From Clostridiales bacterium (GTDB taxonomy: Bacteria > Bacillota > Clostridia > Lachnospirales > Lachnospiraceae), in contig JAHABX010000010.1 in the NCBI GenBank assembly GCA_018376135.1, forward strand, positions 1 through 64,000: 64,000 bases of DNA. Direction: 5' to 3'. A program made the translations under genes and the position numbers. Position 1 is the stretch's first letter; every line of letters starts with the position of its first letter. This document shows, piece by piece, positions 14,853-24,122 of this stretch. A model generated the notes under the pieces. That model made no database searches. It saw only the letters and a list, made by a program, of their open reading frames with translations, and was not told the origin of the DNA.

Positions 14853-17442
14853 GAGCCTTTGACACTTCCATCACCAGTACCGGCACCAGGATCAGTCCCA
14901 GTCCCACCAGATAGAGCTGTGCCGGAAGCAGGATCAGTCCGAATGCTGCAGACAATGGTGTGAAAAGCACCAGAGCCATCAGCACAACCGATACGAGAAC
15001 AGCCTGATTCAGCTTACGGTTACTGAACACTCCGATTTTAAAGAGAGAATGCTCTGAACGCATATTGTAAGCCTGAATGATCTGAGACAGCGCCAGCACC
15101 ATAAATGCGAAGGTCTGACCTCCTGCAAGCTGCCCGGTCGTACGCTCGCCCAGCCAGAAGGCTGTCAGCGCAAGGACTCCGAACATCACGCCCTGCAGTA
15201 CCACCCGGATTCCAAAACCATTTGCAAACAGTCCTTCGTCCTTTGGCTTCGGCTTCTGATCCATCACATCCGCTTCTACCGCTTCCATGCCAAGCGCAAT
15301 TGCCGGAAGACTGTCTGTCACAAGGTTGATCCAGAGAAGCTGCATGGAAAGGAACGGAGATTTGTGCCAGAGGATCATGGCTGTAAATACCGCTACTACC
15401 TCACCGATATTCGTACCCAGCAGGAAGCCCACAACCTTCTTGATATTGGCATAGATACCTCTTCCTTCCCGCACTGCATCCACGATAGTGGCGAAGTTGT
15501 CATCTGTCAGCGTCATATCTGCCGCACCCTTTGCCACGTCCGTTCCGGTAATGCCCATGGCGCAGCCGATATCCGCCGCCTTCAGAGCCGGGGCGTCATT
15601 GACACCGTCACCGGTCATGGATACGACCTGATTCTTCTTCTGCCATGCCTTTACGATACGGATCTTATTCTCCGGTGATACACGGGCATAAACGGAAATG
15701 CCTTCCACCTGTTCATCCAGCTCCTGATCCGTCATGGCATCCAGCTCTGCTCCGGTGATCGCCCGGTCTCCGTCCTTCAGGATACCCAGATCCTTTGCAA
15801 TGGCGGACGCCGTCACCACATGGTCTCCGGTGATCATCACAGGACGGATTCCGGCTCTTCTGCAGACCGCCACCGCATCTCTCGCTTCCGGACGCGGCGG
15901 ATCAATCATACCTACCAGACCAAGAAGCGTCAGTCCATTTTCCAGCTCCTCCGAAGTCAGCTCTGCCGGAATGGTTTCAATCTCTTTATATGCAATTGCC
16001 AGTACGCGAAGGGCGGATGAGCTCATCGCATCGTTCATTCTTCTGGCAGCCTCCAGATCCCCCTTCACGCATCTTGCCATCATCATGTCAAACGCACCCT
16101 TGACGATCACGACATTCTTGCCGTCGATCCGGTTCACGGTGCTCATCAGCTTCCGGTCTGAATCAAAAGGAATCTCTGCAAGTCTGGGATATGCCTGATT
16201 CAGTTCTTCCTTTGGCATGCCGTTTTTGTAAGCTGCCAGAACGATCGCCGTCTCTGTGGGATCTCCAAGATGCTGTTCTTCTCCATCATGGAACACCACC
16301 GAGCCGTCGCAGCACAGAGTACCATACTGAAGCAGCTTCCGTACCTGGGCAGAATTCTGAGTATGGATCTCCTCTGCCTCTTCCATGCCGTCCAGATAGC
16401 CCTTCACCAGAGTCATACGGTTCTGGGTCAGGGTTCCGGTCTTATCCGAGCAGATGACCGATGCGCTTCCCAGCGTCTCCACTGCGGGCAGACGGCGGAT
16501 GATCGCATTCTTCTTCACCATACGCTGAACACCGATGGACAGTACAATGGTAACGATCGCAGGCAGTCCTTCCGGAATTGCAGATACTGCCAGAGATACC
16601 GCTGTCATGAAGATCTCCATGACCGGAATACCATTCATAAGACCTACTACGAAAATAATCGCGCAGGCAGCCAGTGCCAGAATACCCAGATATTTTCCAA
16701 GCTGAGCCAGCTTTTTCTGTAACGGAGTCTGGCTTTCCTCCTCATTGTCCAGCAGATCGGCGATCCTGCCCATCTCTGTATTCATACCGGTGGCAGTTAC
16801 CACAGCCGTCGCGGTTCCGTAAGTAATGCTGCAGCCGGAGAATACCATATTGGTGCGGTCTCCCAGAGGCGCTTTCTCATCCACGGTCTCCTCTGCCTGC
16901 TTTTCGGAAGGTACGGACTCTCCGGTCAGAGCAGATTCCTCACTTTTCAGGCTGGCACTGCGCAGAAGCCGCGCATCAGCCGGAACAAAATCACCTGCCT
17001 CCAGATGAATGATGTCACCCGGAACCAGCTCTGCCGCGTCGATGATCTTCTCCTCACCGTCCCGGATCACTCTGGCGTGAGGTGCGGACAGACCCTTCAG
17101 GGCTTCCAGCGCCTTCTCCGCCCTGCTCTCCTGCACGACTCCCAGTATGGCATTCACGATTACGATCAGAAGGATCAATACCGGTTCAAAAAATTCCTTC
17201 GGCTCTCCCTCCACGCAGGCAACCACAAAGGACACCACCGCCGCCGCGATCAGAATCAGGATCATCACATCCTTGAACTGATCCAGAAACCGCTGAAAGT
17301 TTGTTTTCTTTTTCTTTTCCTTCAGCCGGTTCTCTCCGTACTCCTTTTTCCGCTCCTCTGCCTGGACGCCGGTCAGGCCGCGCTCCATATCAGAAGAAAG
17401 CTCTTTTATAACAGCTCCACTGTCTTCCTGATGATATACCAA
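14830..17442 (-). CDS. Calcium-type P-ATPase (P2A-like cation exporter)
   Basis: An 870-residue P-type ATPase. An N-terminal cation ATPase domain (SSDMERGLTGVQAEERKKEYG) is followed by the TGES actuator loop (ALTGESVPSEK), DKTGTLTQNRM with the phosphorylated Asp, and the hinge MTGDGVNDAPALKAADIG. The PEGLP motif in helix 4 and NLVTDSLPAIALGMEA in helix 6 are typical of Ca2+ pumps of the SERCA/PMCA kind in Firmicutes. It would export Ca2+ (possibly Mn2+) using ATP. The start is TTG at 17442, chosen for AAGGAGG 8 nt upstream. A perfect TATAAT lies about 40 bp upstream but the -35 is weak. Confidence 0.92.
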   Translation of the reverse strand: MVYHQEDSGAVIKELSSDMERGLTGVQAEERKKEYGENRLKEKKKKTNFQRFLDQFKDVMILILIAAAVVSFVVACVEGEPKEFFEPVLILLIVIVNAILGVVQESRAEKALEALKGLSAPHARVIRDGEEKIIDAAELVPGDIIHLEAGDFVPADARLLRSASLKSEESALTGESVPSEKQAEETVDEKAPLGDRTNMVFSGCSITYGTATAVVTATGMNTEMGRIADLLDNEEESQTPLQKKLAQLGKYLGILALAACAIIFVVGLMNGIPVMEIFMTAVSLAVSAIPEGLPAIVTIVLSIGVQRMVKKNAIIRRLPAVETLGSASVICSDKTGTLTQNRMTLVKGYLDGMEEAEEIHTQNSAQVRKLLQYGTLCCDGSVVFHDGEEQHLGDPTETAIVLAAYKNGMPKEELNQAYPRLAEIPFDSDRKLMSTVNRIDGKNVVIVKGAFDMMMARCVKGDLEAARRMNDAMSSSALRVLAIAYKEIETIPAELTSEELENGLTLLGLVGMIDPPRPEARDAVAVCRRAGIRPVMITGDHVVTASAIAKDLGILKDGDRAITGAELDAMTDQELDEQVEGISVYARVSPENKIRIVKAWQKKNQVVSMTGDGVNDAPALKAADIGCAMGITGTDVAKGAADMTLTDDNFATIVDAVREGRGIYANIKKVVGFLLGTNIGEVVAVFTAMILWHKSPFLSMQLLWINLVTDSLPAIALGMEAVEADVMDQKPKPKDEGLFANGFGIRVVLQGVMFGVLALTAFWLGERTTGQLAGGQTFAFMVLALSQIIQAYNMRSEHSLFKIGVFSNRKLNQAVLVSVVLMALVLFTPLSAAFGLILLPAQLYLVGLGLILVPVLVMEVSKALMRTIPV

Positions 17443-17596
17443 TTTATCTTCCTCCTTGAAAACTCAATTTTTACCTATTATACCCCATACTTTAAAAAAA
17501 CGTATAGGACAAATCAATTCCATGTCGTACTTTTTCCCATCAAAGAGGATTTATTACATTTTGGGACAGAATCGCGGATTTGTCCGATTCCTGACA

Positions 17597-18622
17597 CTAC
17601 TCTTTTATTTTTCTCCTCATCTGCCCCATCACCGTTAATATTCCCGCACTTCCAACTACCAGCAGCGCCTGTACAGCGCCTTCTCCCAGCCCCAGGATCC
17701 CCGCTCCGGTCCGTATGAACATATACAGGAACATATGGAAGCAGAGAATGAGAAGCGTCTCCTGCCCGATCCGGGACAGAAGGCGGACCGTCGGCGGATA
17801 CAGCCGTTCCAGCCGGCTTCCTGCCAGAAATACCAGTATGGACCCGGCTGTTCCGATGAACAGATAAAGTCCCATACTCCTTCCGTATTCTCCGCAGGAC
17901 AGATTCACACTTCCGTTCAGCCGGGGCAGCACAAGGAACAGCGCCAGAAGCCCCATTACTTGAAATGGCTGCTTCCCCAGCTTCTCCATGCTCCCATGCT
18001 CCCGCAGTCCCTCTCCAGCCGCAAAGAAAAGGGCAAAGTAGGGAACCCCATCCAGACTCCAGGGAAGCAGAAGTCCGTTTCCTGCAGCATTCCATGCGAA
18101 AGATGCAAGAAGCCCGGTCCCCAGCCAGAGATATTTCCTCCGGCTCCGGGAAAGAAGCTCGTAATATGCATAGACCAGAAACATGGCGGTCAAAAACCAC
18201 AGGGGCGCATTCAGGATATCCATCAGCACCGGATTCTCCCCCGCATATCCGGCAGCATACATCTGATTTCTGGAATAGAAGATTCCGAACAGAGAACCGG
18301 GCTTTAGATCCGCAGGGTTTCCCGCCAGCACCGAATCCTTCACCCAGAAGAACAGCCAGAGAAATGCGCTTGCGGCAAAATACGGCAGCAGCAGACGCTC
18401 TGCCTTTTTCTTCAGGAAGCTTCCGTAGGAGACCTCCGGTCTGCACCGGTAGGTGTATCCCGCCGCCACGAAGAAGATGGGCATATAGAACATGCCGCCA
18501 TAGAAGGTCACAGGTCCCAGGCTGCAGCCTGCATGGACCATGAGTACCACGATCATTCCCAGCGCCTTGCCGAAATCAAGCCAGCCGAGACGATTATCTT
18601 TCTTTTTTAAGGATGCGTCCAA
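17597..18622 (-). CDS. Membrane acyltransferase (acyltransferase 3 family)
   Basis: A 341-residue multi-helix protein. I chose the TTG at 18622 because GGGGGAG lies just upstream; an ATG at 18658 has no RBS. The sequence opens with LGWLDFGKALGMIVVLMVHAG, in which Asp and the His of the VHAG segment match the first conserved block of the OafA/YrhL-like acyltransferase 3 fold. About ten helices follow. Such enzymes O-acetylate or O-succinylate cell-surface glycans at the membrane. It is the last gene of the leftward glycan operon and overlaps its upstream relative by 29 bp. Confidence 0.82.
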   Translation of the reverse strand: MDASLKKKDNRLGWLDFGKALGMIVVLMVHAGCSLGPVTFYGGMFYMPIFFVAAGYTYRCRPEVSYGSFLKKKAERLLLPYFAASAFLWLFFWVKDSVLAGNPADLKPGSLFGIFYSRNQMYAAGYAGENPVLMDILNAPLWFLTAMFLVYAYYELLSRSRRKYLWLGTGLLASFAWNAAGNGLLLPWSLDGVPYFALFFAAGEGLREHGSMEKLGKQPFQVMGLLALFLVLPRLNGSVNLSCGEYGRSMGLYLFIGTAGSILVFLAGSRLERLYPPTVRLLSRIGQETLLILCFHMFLYMFIRTGAGILGLGEGAVQALLVVGSAGILTVMGQMRRKIKE

Positions 18623-19748
18623 TGAGCAGCTCCCCCTTCCTGCCCAGCGGCTCCACAAAGCGCAGGGACAGCTCCGACAGTCCGATGGTGAGAAGGCCTG
18701 TCAGGAACAGATTCAGAAGGCTTGTGAGATTATATCCCAGCACGCCCTCCAGCTTCAGCAGAAACCATGCCCCAAAGGTTGCCATGACCAGAAAATGGAT
18801 CAGATACAGCGAATAAGAGATCCTCCCAAAATACCGGAACACTCTCATGGAAAAGAACCGCTGCACCGGCTCCAGATGAAACACGGCAAACACAAAGCAG
18901 AGCACACCGAAGATATGATAATAGTTTACAAAGACAAAGGGCAGGATGCCCCAGATGGTTCCCTCATAACCAAATCCCGAGGAGGGATAGCCCATGAAAT
19001 AAAGTCCCACTGCCAAAAGCGTCCAGTTCAGCCAGCGTGCCCCGCACAGACGCCGGCGCCACTCCCAGTCCGTATGCATAAAATCACACAGCACATAACC
19101 AAGGAACAGGCTCAGATAATCCGTCCGCAGAAGGAGCACTGCCAGCACTGCGTAGACCGCCCATCTCCAGGGCCGCCTGCTTATCAGGGCTGCCAGAGCA
19201 TAGACCAGATAGGCTCCCAGGAACAGGATCTGTATAGTCCAGAGCACCCCATTGTAATCATTGGTCCCGAACAGGAAGCTTCCAAACAGGGATTCCGACA
19301 GCATACGGAAAAAATCCGGCGGGAAAGCATTAAAGCCTGCAAACCACTCCTGAGAGCCTGCCAGCACTGCCGCCTGGGGATTATGGAAAAGCCCCAGCTT
19401 CATGCACAGAAAGATCATAAGATTCACTGCCAGCACAGGCGGCATCAGACGCAGATAACGCTTCCGGGCACTCTGCAAAAGCCGGTGCTTATCCCCTGTC
19501 AGGAAATAGCTCCTGCATAACAGATAGCCGCTCATCAGAAGGAACAGCCGGACCGCAGAGCTGCCGTTAAAGATCAGGTTCAGCGGGGATTTCCCGATGG
19601 CAATATCCAGATTGCCGGGCAGATGACAGCTCTCCGGCTGAAAATGGTACATGCCATAATAGAACGCAAATACAAAATGAGTCAGGAACACCACCATACA
19701 GCCCAGCCCCCGAAGCCCATCCAGGTAAACTAATTTTTTTGACTCCAT
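18594..19748 (-). CDS. Membrane acyltransferase (acyltransferase 3 family)
   Basis: A 384-residue protein from the ATG at 19748 (GGGAG upstream). It opens ESKKLVYLDGLRGLGCMVVF then LTHFVFAF; DGLRG and the following His are the hallmark of the OafA-like acyltransferase 3 family. VRLFLLMSGYLLCRSYF is the second conserved block. About ten membrane helices are seen. It probably transfers an acyl group to the glycan built by the upstream glycosyltransferases. The start overlaps the upstream gene by 19 bp. A second, shorter acyltransferase follows, so the glycan may carry two acyl decorations (inference). Confidence 0.88.
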   Translation of the reverse strand: MESKKLVYLDGLRGLGCMVVFLTHFVFAFYYGMYHFQPESCHLPGNLDIAIGKSPLNLIFNGSSAVRLFLLMSGYLLCRSYFLTGDKHRLLQSARKRYLRLMPPVLAVNLMIFLCMKLGLFHNPQAAVLAGSQEWFAGFNAFPPDFFRMLSESLFGSFLFGTNDYNGVLWTIQILFLGAYLVYALAALISRRPWRWAVYAVLAVLLLRTDYLSLFLGYVLCDFMHTDWEWRRRLCGARWLNWTLLAVGLYFMGYPSSGFGYEGTIWGILPFVFVNYYHIFGVLCFVFAVFHLEPVQRFFSMRVFRYFGRISYSLYLIHFLVMATFGAWFLLKLEGVLGYNLTSLLNLFLTGLLTIGLSELSLRFVEPLGRKGELLIGRILKKER

Positions 19749-20755
19749 ATACGAACAACTCCCATTTCCTGTAATAACCGGATGCCAAGATAAGCCAGCA
19801 GCAGGAACTGAATCACTGCAAATACCCACATGGGCATCATGGATGTACCGTTAAAGCACTCCTGATATCCCGCAAAAGCAGCGATCTGCAGAAGCATCGG
19901 TACAAAGAACTGTCCCGGCGCCGTCATCATATAGACCACACTGAGCACACAGATCAGATAACCTGCGGACTGATTCATATAGGGCAGGAAATAGACTGCC
20001 GCCAGTCCGAAGAATAAGAAAAGTCTTAAAAGATAAGTCTTTGACTCCGTCATTTTTCCGAGACCAAACAGATACACAGCCAGCACCAGAAGCCCCAGGG
20101 TCAGAAACAGTCCCACTAAAGAGACGGGATCGATCAGCTGTGTCTGCACGGCTTCCCTGCCCACGATCTCGTAAATATTGGGAAAATGGAAGGTGGTCAG
20201 CGAATACCCCGCCTGCAGCCACAGCCGGTAGGAATAGACAAAGCGGACTCCTCCCGCTGCCAGAAGCAAAAGCAGCTGCTCCGACTTCAGCTTTCTGTTC
20301 TGCCACAGTACAATGCAGGCGAATAAGATCCCCACATAGCTTACGGACCATATCAGCATGACCGCCACGCTCAATGTGAACATCCACCGGTTCCCGCACT
20401 CCAGATAAAGCAGCGCACTGAGCAGAAGCAGCGCGCCGATGCAGGCATTTCCCCTCAGGATCGTACCGTCCGCAATGACGGTGGGCAGCGTCAGCAGAAG
20501 CGCATAGGTTCCGATGGTCTTCTTCCGGCTCGCGGTATAGCTCCAGACAAGCGCTGCCGCATTTACCGCCAGATACCACTCCGCCAGCAGATATATCCAA
20601 TGGGGCAGCCCTGTCTCAAAAGGCGTGCGGAGCATAAAAGCCACGCCGGTAATACAAAGGGCAAGCAGCCCCTCCAGAAAAGCAAAAGAAATACCTTTCA
20701 CCCGGAAGCTTCGGAAGATAAGATTCCGAAGCATTTCATCCACACTGGTTTTCAT
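19730..20755 (-). CDS. Polytopic membrane protein, short relative of the neighbouring glycosyltransferase
   Basis: A 341-residue, about ten-helix protein from the ATG at 20755, which shares one base with the stop of the upstream gene (TGATG) and has GGAGG 8 nt before it. Its C-terminal half lines up by eye with the upstream 406-residue protein: FPNIYEIVG against FPNIYQIIG, and YFLPYMNQSAGYL against YFLPHMHERYLYV. The HER segment is replaced, and the N-terminal GDDWSIYW...YDYAPP region expected to hold the catalytic Asp has no counterpart. It may be an inactive or accessory paralogue in the same complex, or a distant enzyme of the same fold. Confidence 0.6.
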   Translation of the reverse strand: MKTSVDEMLRNLIFRSFRVKGISFAFLEGLLALCITGVAFMLRTPFETGLPHWIYLLAEWYLAVNAAALVWSYTASRKKTIGTYALLLTLPTVIADGTILRGNACIGALLLLSALLYLECGNRWMFTLSVAVMLIWSVSYVGILFACIVLWQNRKLKSEQLLLLLAAGGVRFVYSYRLWLQAGYSLTTFHFPNIYEIVGREAVQTQLIDPVSLVGLFLTLGLLVLAVYLFGLGKMTESKTYLLRLFLFFGLAAVYFLPYMNQSAGYLICVLSVVYMMTAPGQFFVPMLLQIAAFAGYQECFNGTSMMPMWVFAVIQFLLLAYLGIRLLQEMGVVRIWSQKN

Positions 20756-21975
20756 CACAGAATCCTCCTTTCCTCTTCTGCCTTTGTCGAAAGGACATTT
20801 TCAGGGGCATGCAGATAATGCCACACATCCAGACCGATCTGTACAAGGATCGCAAGCTGGATAAATGCCAGCAGCCCATAGGACACCAGCGGCTCATTTT
20901 TCGTCAGGTACTGAGCATAGCCCACCACTGTCAGAAAGCTTGCTGCCAGAAACAGCGGGAACCGCTTCACCCGGATCAGCACATAGATCAGCAAAAAGGC
21001 ATCCGTCACATACAGATACCGTTCATGCATATGGGGCAGAAAATACGTGGTCAGCATTCCGAAGAAAACCACCATCAGGATCACGAACTCCTTCGTCACC
21101 CGCACCTTCTGATATGCCATATAGAACATGACCATCATAAGGATTCCCAGGATCAGATACATACCCGCTCCCACATACTCATCCAGGAAGAAATTATTTC
21201 CAATGATCTGATATATATTCGGGAACTTGATGGACAGAGACCACCGGTCCTTGCTTCCCTGAAAGGCGTAGATCCCCAGAAGCTCCATAAACGGACGCCC
21301 CGCCAGCCATGCAGGCAGGATACCGATCAGATACATGACCGGGATCGTCACAAAATGCTTCAGATCCACCCTTTTCCGTACCCACAGGATCACCAGGAAG
21401 GGGAAGATGAACAGGGACTGCAGCTTCACTGCGAATGCCGCCCCATAGAACCACATGCCGGTCCAGGTCTTATTTTTCATAAGATAATACACACTGCTCA
21501 GGATCAGAAGGGAATAGATAATATCACACTGCGACCAGACAGATGCATTCAGGATGACCGTGGGCAGAAACAGGAAGATCCCGTAGGCAAGATGCGCTTT
21601 TTGCTCACTTTTTGTACATTCCATGACCATCATGCCCACCAGAGCCGCTCCCACAAAGTCCAAAAGACAGCACAGTCCCTTAAAGGCGGTCATACCGTTG
21701 ATGGGCAGCAGGCTGATCACATACCAGATATACATGACCGGAGGCGCATAGTCATAGAAATCATCCGCCAATGCACGGAATCCCCGGTTCTGCAGCTCTG
21801 CCAGCCAGCTGCTCCAGTAGATACTCCAGTCATCCCCCACAAACGAACGCACGGAGATGCGCACGCTTGCCGCCAGCAGTGTGATCACTGCCAGGAAGAG
21901 AAGCTTTGACATCTCCGTCTCATAAGTTCCGATGGATATTTTCTTTTTCAGCAGGTTTCTGACGTACTGATCCAT
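20755..21975 (-). CDS. Membrane glycosyltransferase (GT39/GT-C-like)
   Basis: A 406-residue protein with about ten helices. The first extracellular loop contains SFVGDDWSIYWSSWLAEL, followed by FYDYAPPVMYIWYV, resembling the acidic loop of GT-C enzymes that use polyprenyl-phosphate sugars. FPNIYQIIG and FLPHMHERYLYVTD are further family-like blocks. It probably transfers a sugar from a lipid-linked donor onto a surface polymer or protein at the outer face. The polyprenyl-sugar synthase-like GT2 upstream could supply the donor. RBS is AGGAG. Confidence 0.75.
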   Translation of the reverse strand: MDQYVRNLLKKKISIGTYETEMSKLLFLAVITLLAASVRISVRSFVGDDWSIYWSSWLAELQNRGFRALADDFYDYAPPVMYIWYVISLLPINGMTAFKGLCCLLDFVGAALVGMMVMECTKSEQKAHLAYGIFLFLPTVILNASVWSQCDIIYSLLILSSVYYLMKNKTWTGMWFYGAAFAVKLQSLFIFPFLVILWVRKRVDLKHFVTIPVMYLIGILPAWLAGRPFMELLGIYAFQGSKDRWSLSIKFPNIYQIIGNNFFLDEYVGAGMYLILGILMMVMFYMAYQKVRVTKEFVILMVVFFGMLTTYFLPHMHERYLYVTDAFLLIYVLIRVKRFPLFLAASFLTVVGYAQYLTKNEPLVSYGLLAFIQLAILVQIGLDVWHYLHAPENVLSTKAEEERRIL

Positions 21976-21984
21976 ATAAAACTC

Positions 21985-22941
21985 CTATCTTAACACTTTC
22001 TCAATGATATATTTGGGTCTCGCCTTTGTCTCCAGGTAGACCTTTCCGATGTACTCTCCGATCACTCCGATGGCAAGAAGCTGCAGACCTCCGATGGCCC
22101 AGATGGAAACGATCAGAGAAGTCCAGCCAATGCTGGTATTACCAAGGAAATGCTGTACCAGAGAATAGATGAGCATCAGGATGCTGCACACGAAAATCAG
22201 CATTCCCAGTCCCACAATAAAACGGATCGGCTTGATCGACAGCGAGGTGATCCCGTCCACTGCCAGCGCCAGCATCTTCTTCAGCGGATATTTGGATTCT
22301 CCGGCAAACCGCTCATGGCGCTCATAGGTCACCACATCGGTCTTGAAGCCAAGCATGGGAACAATTCCACGCAGAAACAGATTGACCTCCCTGTAATTCG
22401 CCATCTCATCCAGAGCACGTTTGCTCATAAGGCGATAATCTGCATGGTTGAAGACCACCTCGCCGCCCATCATATTGATCACCTTATAAAAGCCTTCCGC
22501 CGTAAATCTCTTGAAGAAGGTATCCGTCGTACGGGCACTGCGGACGCCGTAGACGATCTCGCAGCCCTCATAATATTTTTCCACAAACTGGTCGATCACA
22601 TCAATGTCATCCTGCAGATCCGCATCCAGAGAAATGACCATGTCCGCATATTCCTTTGCGGTCATCAGCCCTCCCAGCAGCGCGTTCTGATGTCCCCGGT
22701 TCCTGGAAAGCTTCACACCCATATAGATGGGATCGCTCTCATGAAGCTCCTCGATCATCTCCCAGGTCCGATCCTTTGATCCGTCATTGATGAACATGAT
22801 CTTACTCTCTCTTGAGATCATGCCTCTCTCCATCAGGCTCTCCATCTTCTCCCGCAGACGCATGGATGTCTCAGGGAGCACCTCCTGTTCGTTGTAACAC
22901 GGAATTGCCAGATATAATATCTGATTCTTCTCTCTCTCCAT
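21985..22941 (-). CDS. GT2 glycosyltransferase, polyprenyl-phosphate sugar synthase type (GtrB/DPM-like)
   Basis: A 318-residue protein from the ATG at 22941 (AGGG upstream; the in-frame extension is a Lys/Arg stretch without RBS). It has YLAIPCYNEQEVLPET, FINDGSKDRTW, SLDADLQDDIDVI and HERFAGESKYPLKKML, all typical of DPM/GtrB-like GT2 enzymes, then two C-terminal helices. It would move a sugar from a nucleotide sugar to undecaprenyl phosphate on the cytoplasmic side. The small DUF2304 membrane protein just upstream often accompanies such enzymes and may aid flipping. Confidence 0.9.
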   Translation of the reverse strand: MEREKNQILYLAIPCYNEQEVLPETSMRLREKMESLMERGMISRESKIMFINDGSKDRTWEMIEELHESDPIYMGVKLSRNRGHQNALLGGLMTAKEYADMVISLDADLQDDIDVIDQFVEKYYEGCEIVYGVRSARTTDTFFKRFTAEGFYKVINMMGGEVVFNHADYRLMSKRALDEMANYREVNLFLRGIVPMLGFKTDVVTYERHERFAGESKYPLKKMLALAVDGITSLSIKPIRFIVGLGMLIFVCSILMLIYSLVQHFLGNTSIGWTSLIVSIWAIGGLQLLAIGVIGEYIGKVYLETKARPKYIIEKVLR

Positions 22942-22951
22942 AGTCTTATCC

Positions 22952-23335
22952 CTATTGCTCCTTTTTCTCTTTCTCTTTTTCAAGTTCCTCTTCCAGCTCC
23001 TGCAGCCGCTTTTCATTGAGCGCCACCATCTGATCCAGTGTCCGGATACTGTTGGACAGCCGGGACAGCGCCACGGTCAGTGAAAAAATGATCAGCAGGG
23101 AAAAGCAGAATCCAAGAAAAAATATCATGTTTACCGGCGCATAGATCCCCAGAAAATCCGACGCCACAATGAGGAGTGCCGGCGCGCAGTCGAAAAGCAG
23201 AAGGGCGCACAGCACCAGCATCCAGGACAGCGCATATTTCAGCTCCAGGCTCCTTTTTCGTATCATATTGACCAGAATCGCGAAGACCACAAGGATCGCA
23301 AGGGCGATCACGATCTGCAGTTTTACCGTCATCAT
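22952..23335 (-). CDS. DUF2304 small membrane protein
   Basis: A 127-residue protein: three hydrophobic segments (about 7-23, 34-55, 66-90) and a charged C-terminal coiled-coil of Glu/Lys (LNEKRLQELEEELEKEKEK). RKRSLELKYALSWMLV is the DUF2304 signature region. It lies between two GT2 genes with short gaps (10 and 19 bp). Members of this family sit beside polyprenyl-phosphate glycosyltransferases and are thought to help lipid-linked sugar flipping; the role is not proven. Confidence 0.85.
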   Translation of the reverse strand: MMTVKLQIVIALAILVVFAILVNMIRKRSLELKYALSWMLVLCALLLFDCAPALLIVASDFLGIYAPVNMIFFLGFCFSLLIIFSLTVALSRLSNSIRTLDQMVALNEKRLQELEEELEKEKEKKEQ

Positions 23336-23354
23336 TACCTGTATTCCTCCGTTT

Positions 23355-24044
23355 CTAGCCTCTTAACCGCTCCATAAAGATTGCAAGCGTCACTTTGATC
23401 ATATAATAAGCGGATTTCAGACCGCCGATGGAGGAGGTCCCTTCCTCCCGCTCTCTCATAATGACCGGGACCTCCGTTACCTTTTTCCCCATACGCAGGA
23501 TCGCCATCACGCTCTCCGGCTCCGGGTAGTCCTTGGGATAATTCTCCGCATAAATACGCATCACATCCCGGTTCACCATACGCATGCCGGAGGTAGGATC
23601 CGTCACCCTTTTCCCCGTCATCATACGGATCAGTGCGGAAAAATACCGGATGCCGACCCTGCGGAGTCCCGAAGACTGGAAGCCCTCCTTCTCGATAAAC
23701 CGGGAGCCGATGATCATATCACTGTCCGTCTCCTTCAGCTTCTCATACATCATCTCCAGATAAGCGGCATCATGCTGTCCGTCTCCGTCAAACTGCACTG
23801 CCACATCATAACCATTCTGGCATGCATAGAGATATCCGGTCTGCACGGCTCCTCCGATCCCCAGATTCACGGACAGATTCACATGATTCAGATGCTTCTC
23901 CCTGCAGATGTCCAGGGTCCCGTCCGTGGAGCAGTCATTGACCACCACATAATCGAATCCCGGCGCATGATTCTTTATATCATCAACTGCCTTCTGAATG
24001 CTCCCGCATTCATTATAGGCAGGGATAATAACAAGTTTCTTCAT
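23355..24044 (-). CDS. GT2 glycosyltransferase
   Basis: A 229-residue soluble GT2 enzyme of the DPM1-like subgroup: IIPAYNECGSIQKAV, VVNDCSTDGTLD, NLGIGGAVQTGY and QFDGDGQHDAAYL (a DxD-type metal site). It lacks the C-terminal membrane helices of the other DPM-like enzyme in the operon. RBS GAAGGAG lies upstream. A 78-bp gap separates it from the previous gene. It likely adds or activates a sugar for the surface glycan. Confidence 0.88.
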   Translation of the reverse strand: MKKLVIIPAYNECGSIQKAVDDIKNHAPGFDYVVVNDCSTDGTLDICREKHLNHVNLSVNLGIGGAVQTGYLYACQNGYDVAVQFDGDGQHDAAYLEMMYEKLKETDSDMIIGSRFIEKEGFQSSGLRRVGIRYFSALIRMMTGKRVTDPTSGMRMVNRDVMRIYAENYPKDYPEPESVMAILRMGKKVTEVPVIMREREEGTSSIGGLKSAYYMIKVTLAIFMERLRG

Positions 24045-24122
24045 AAAATATATACTCCTTCATGTTACGCTTCGTAACCACTCATTGCCTTCGTGTAGTA
24101 TAGCATACTTCCTTTATTTTTT

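Noticed and set aside
20809..21909. Long plus-strand frame opposite the membrane glycosyltransferase
   Set aside because: His/Gln-rich composition without domain or RBS, fully opposite a supported gene; a shadow frame.
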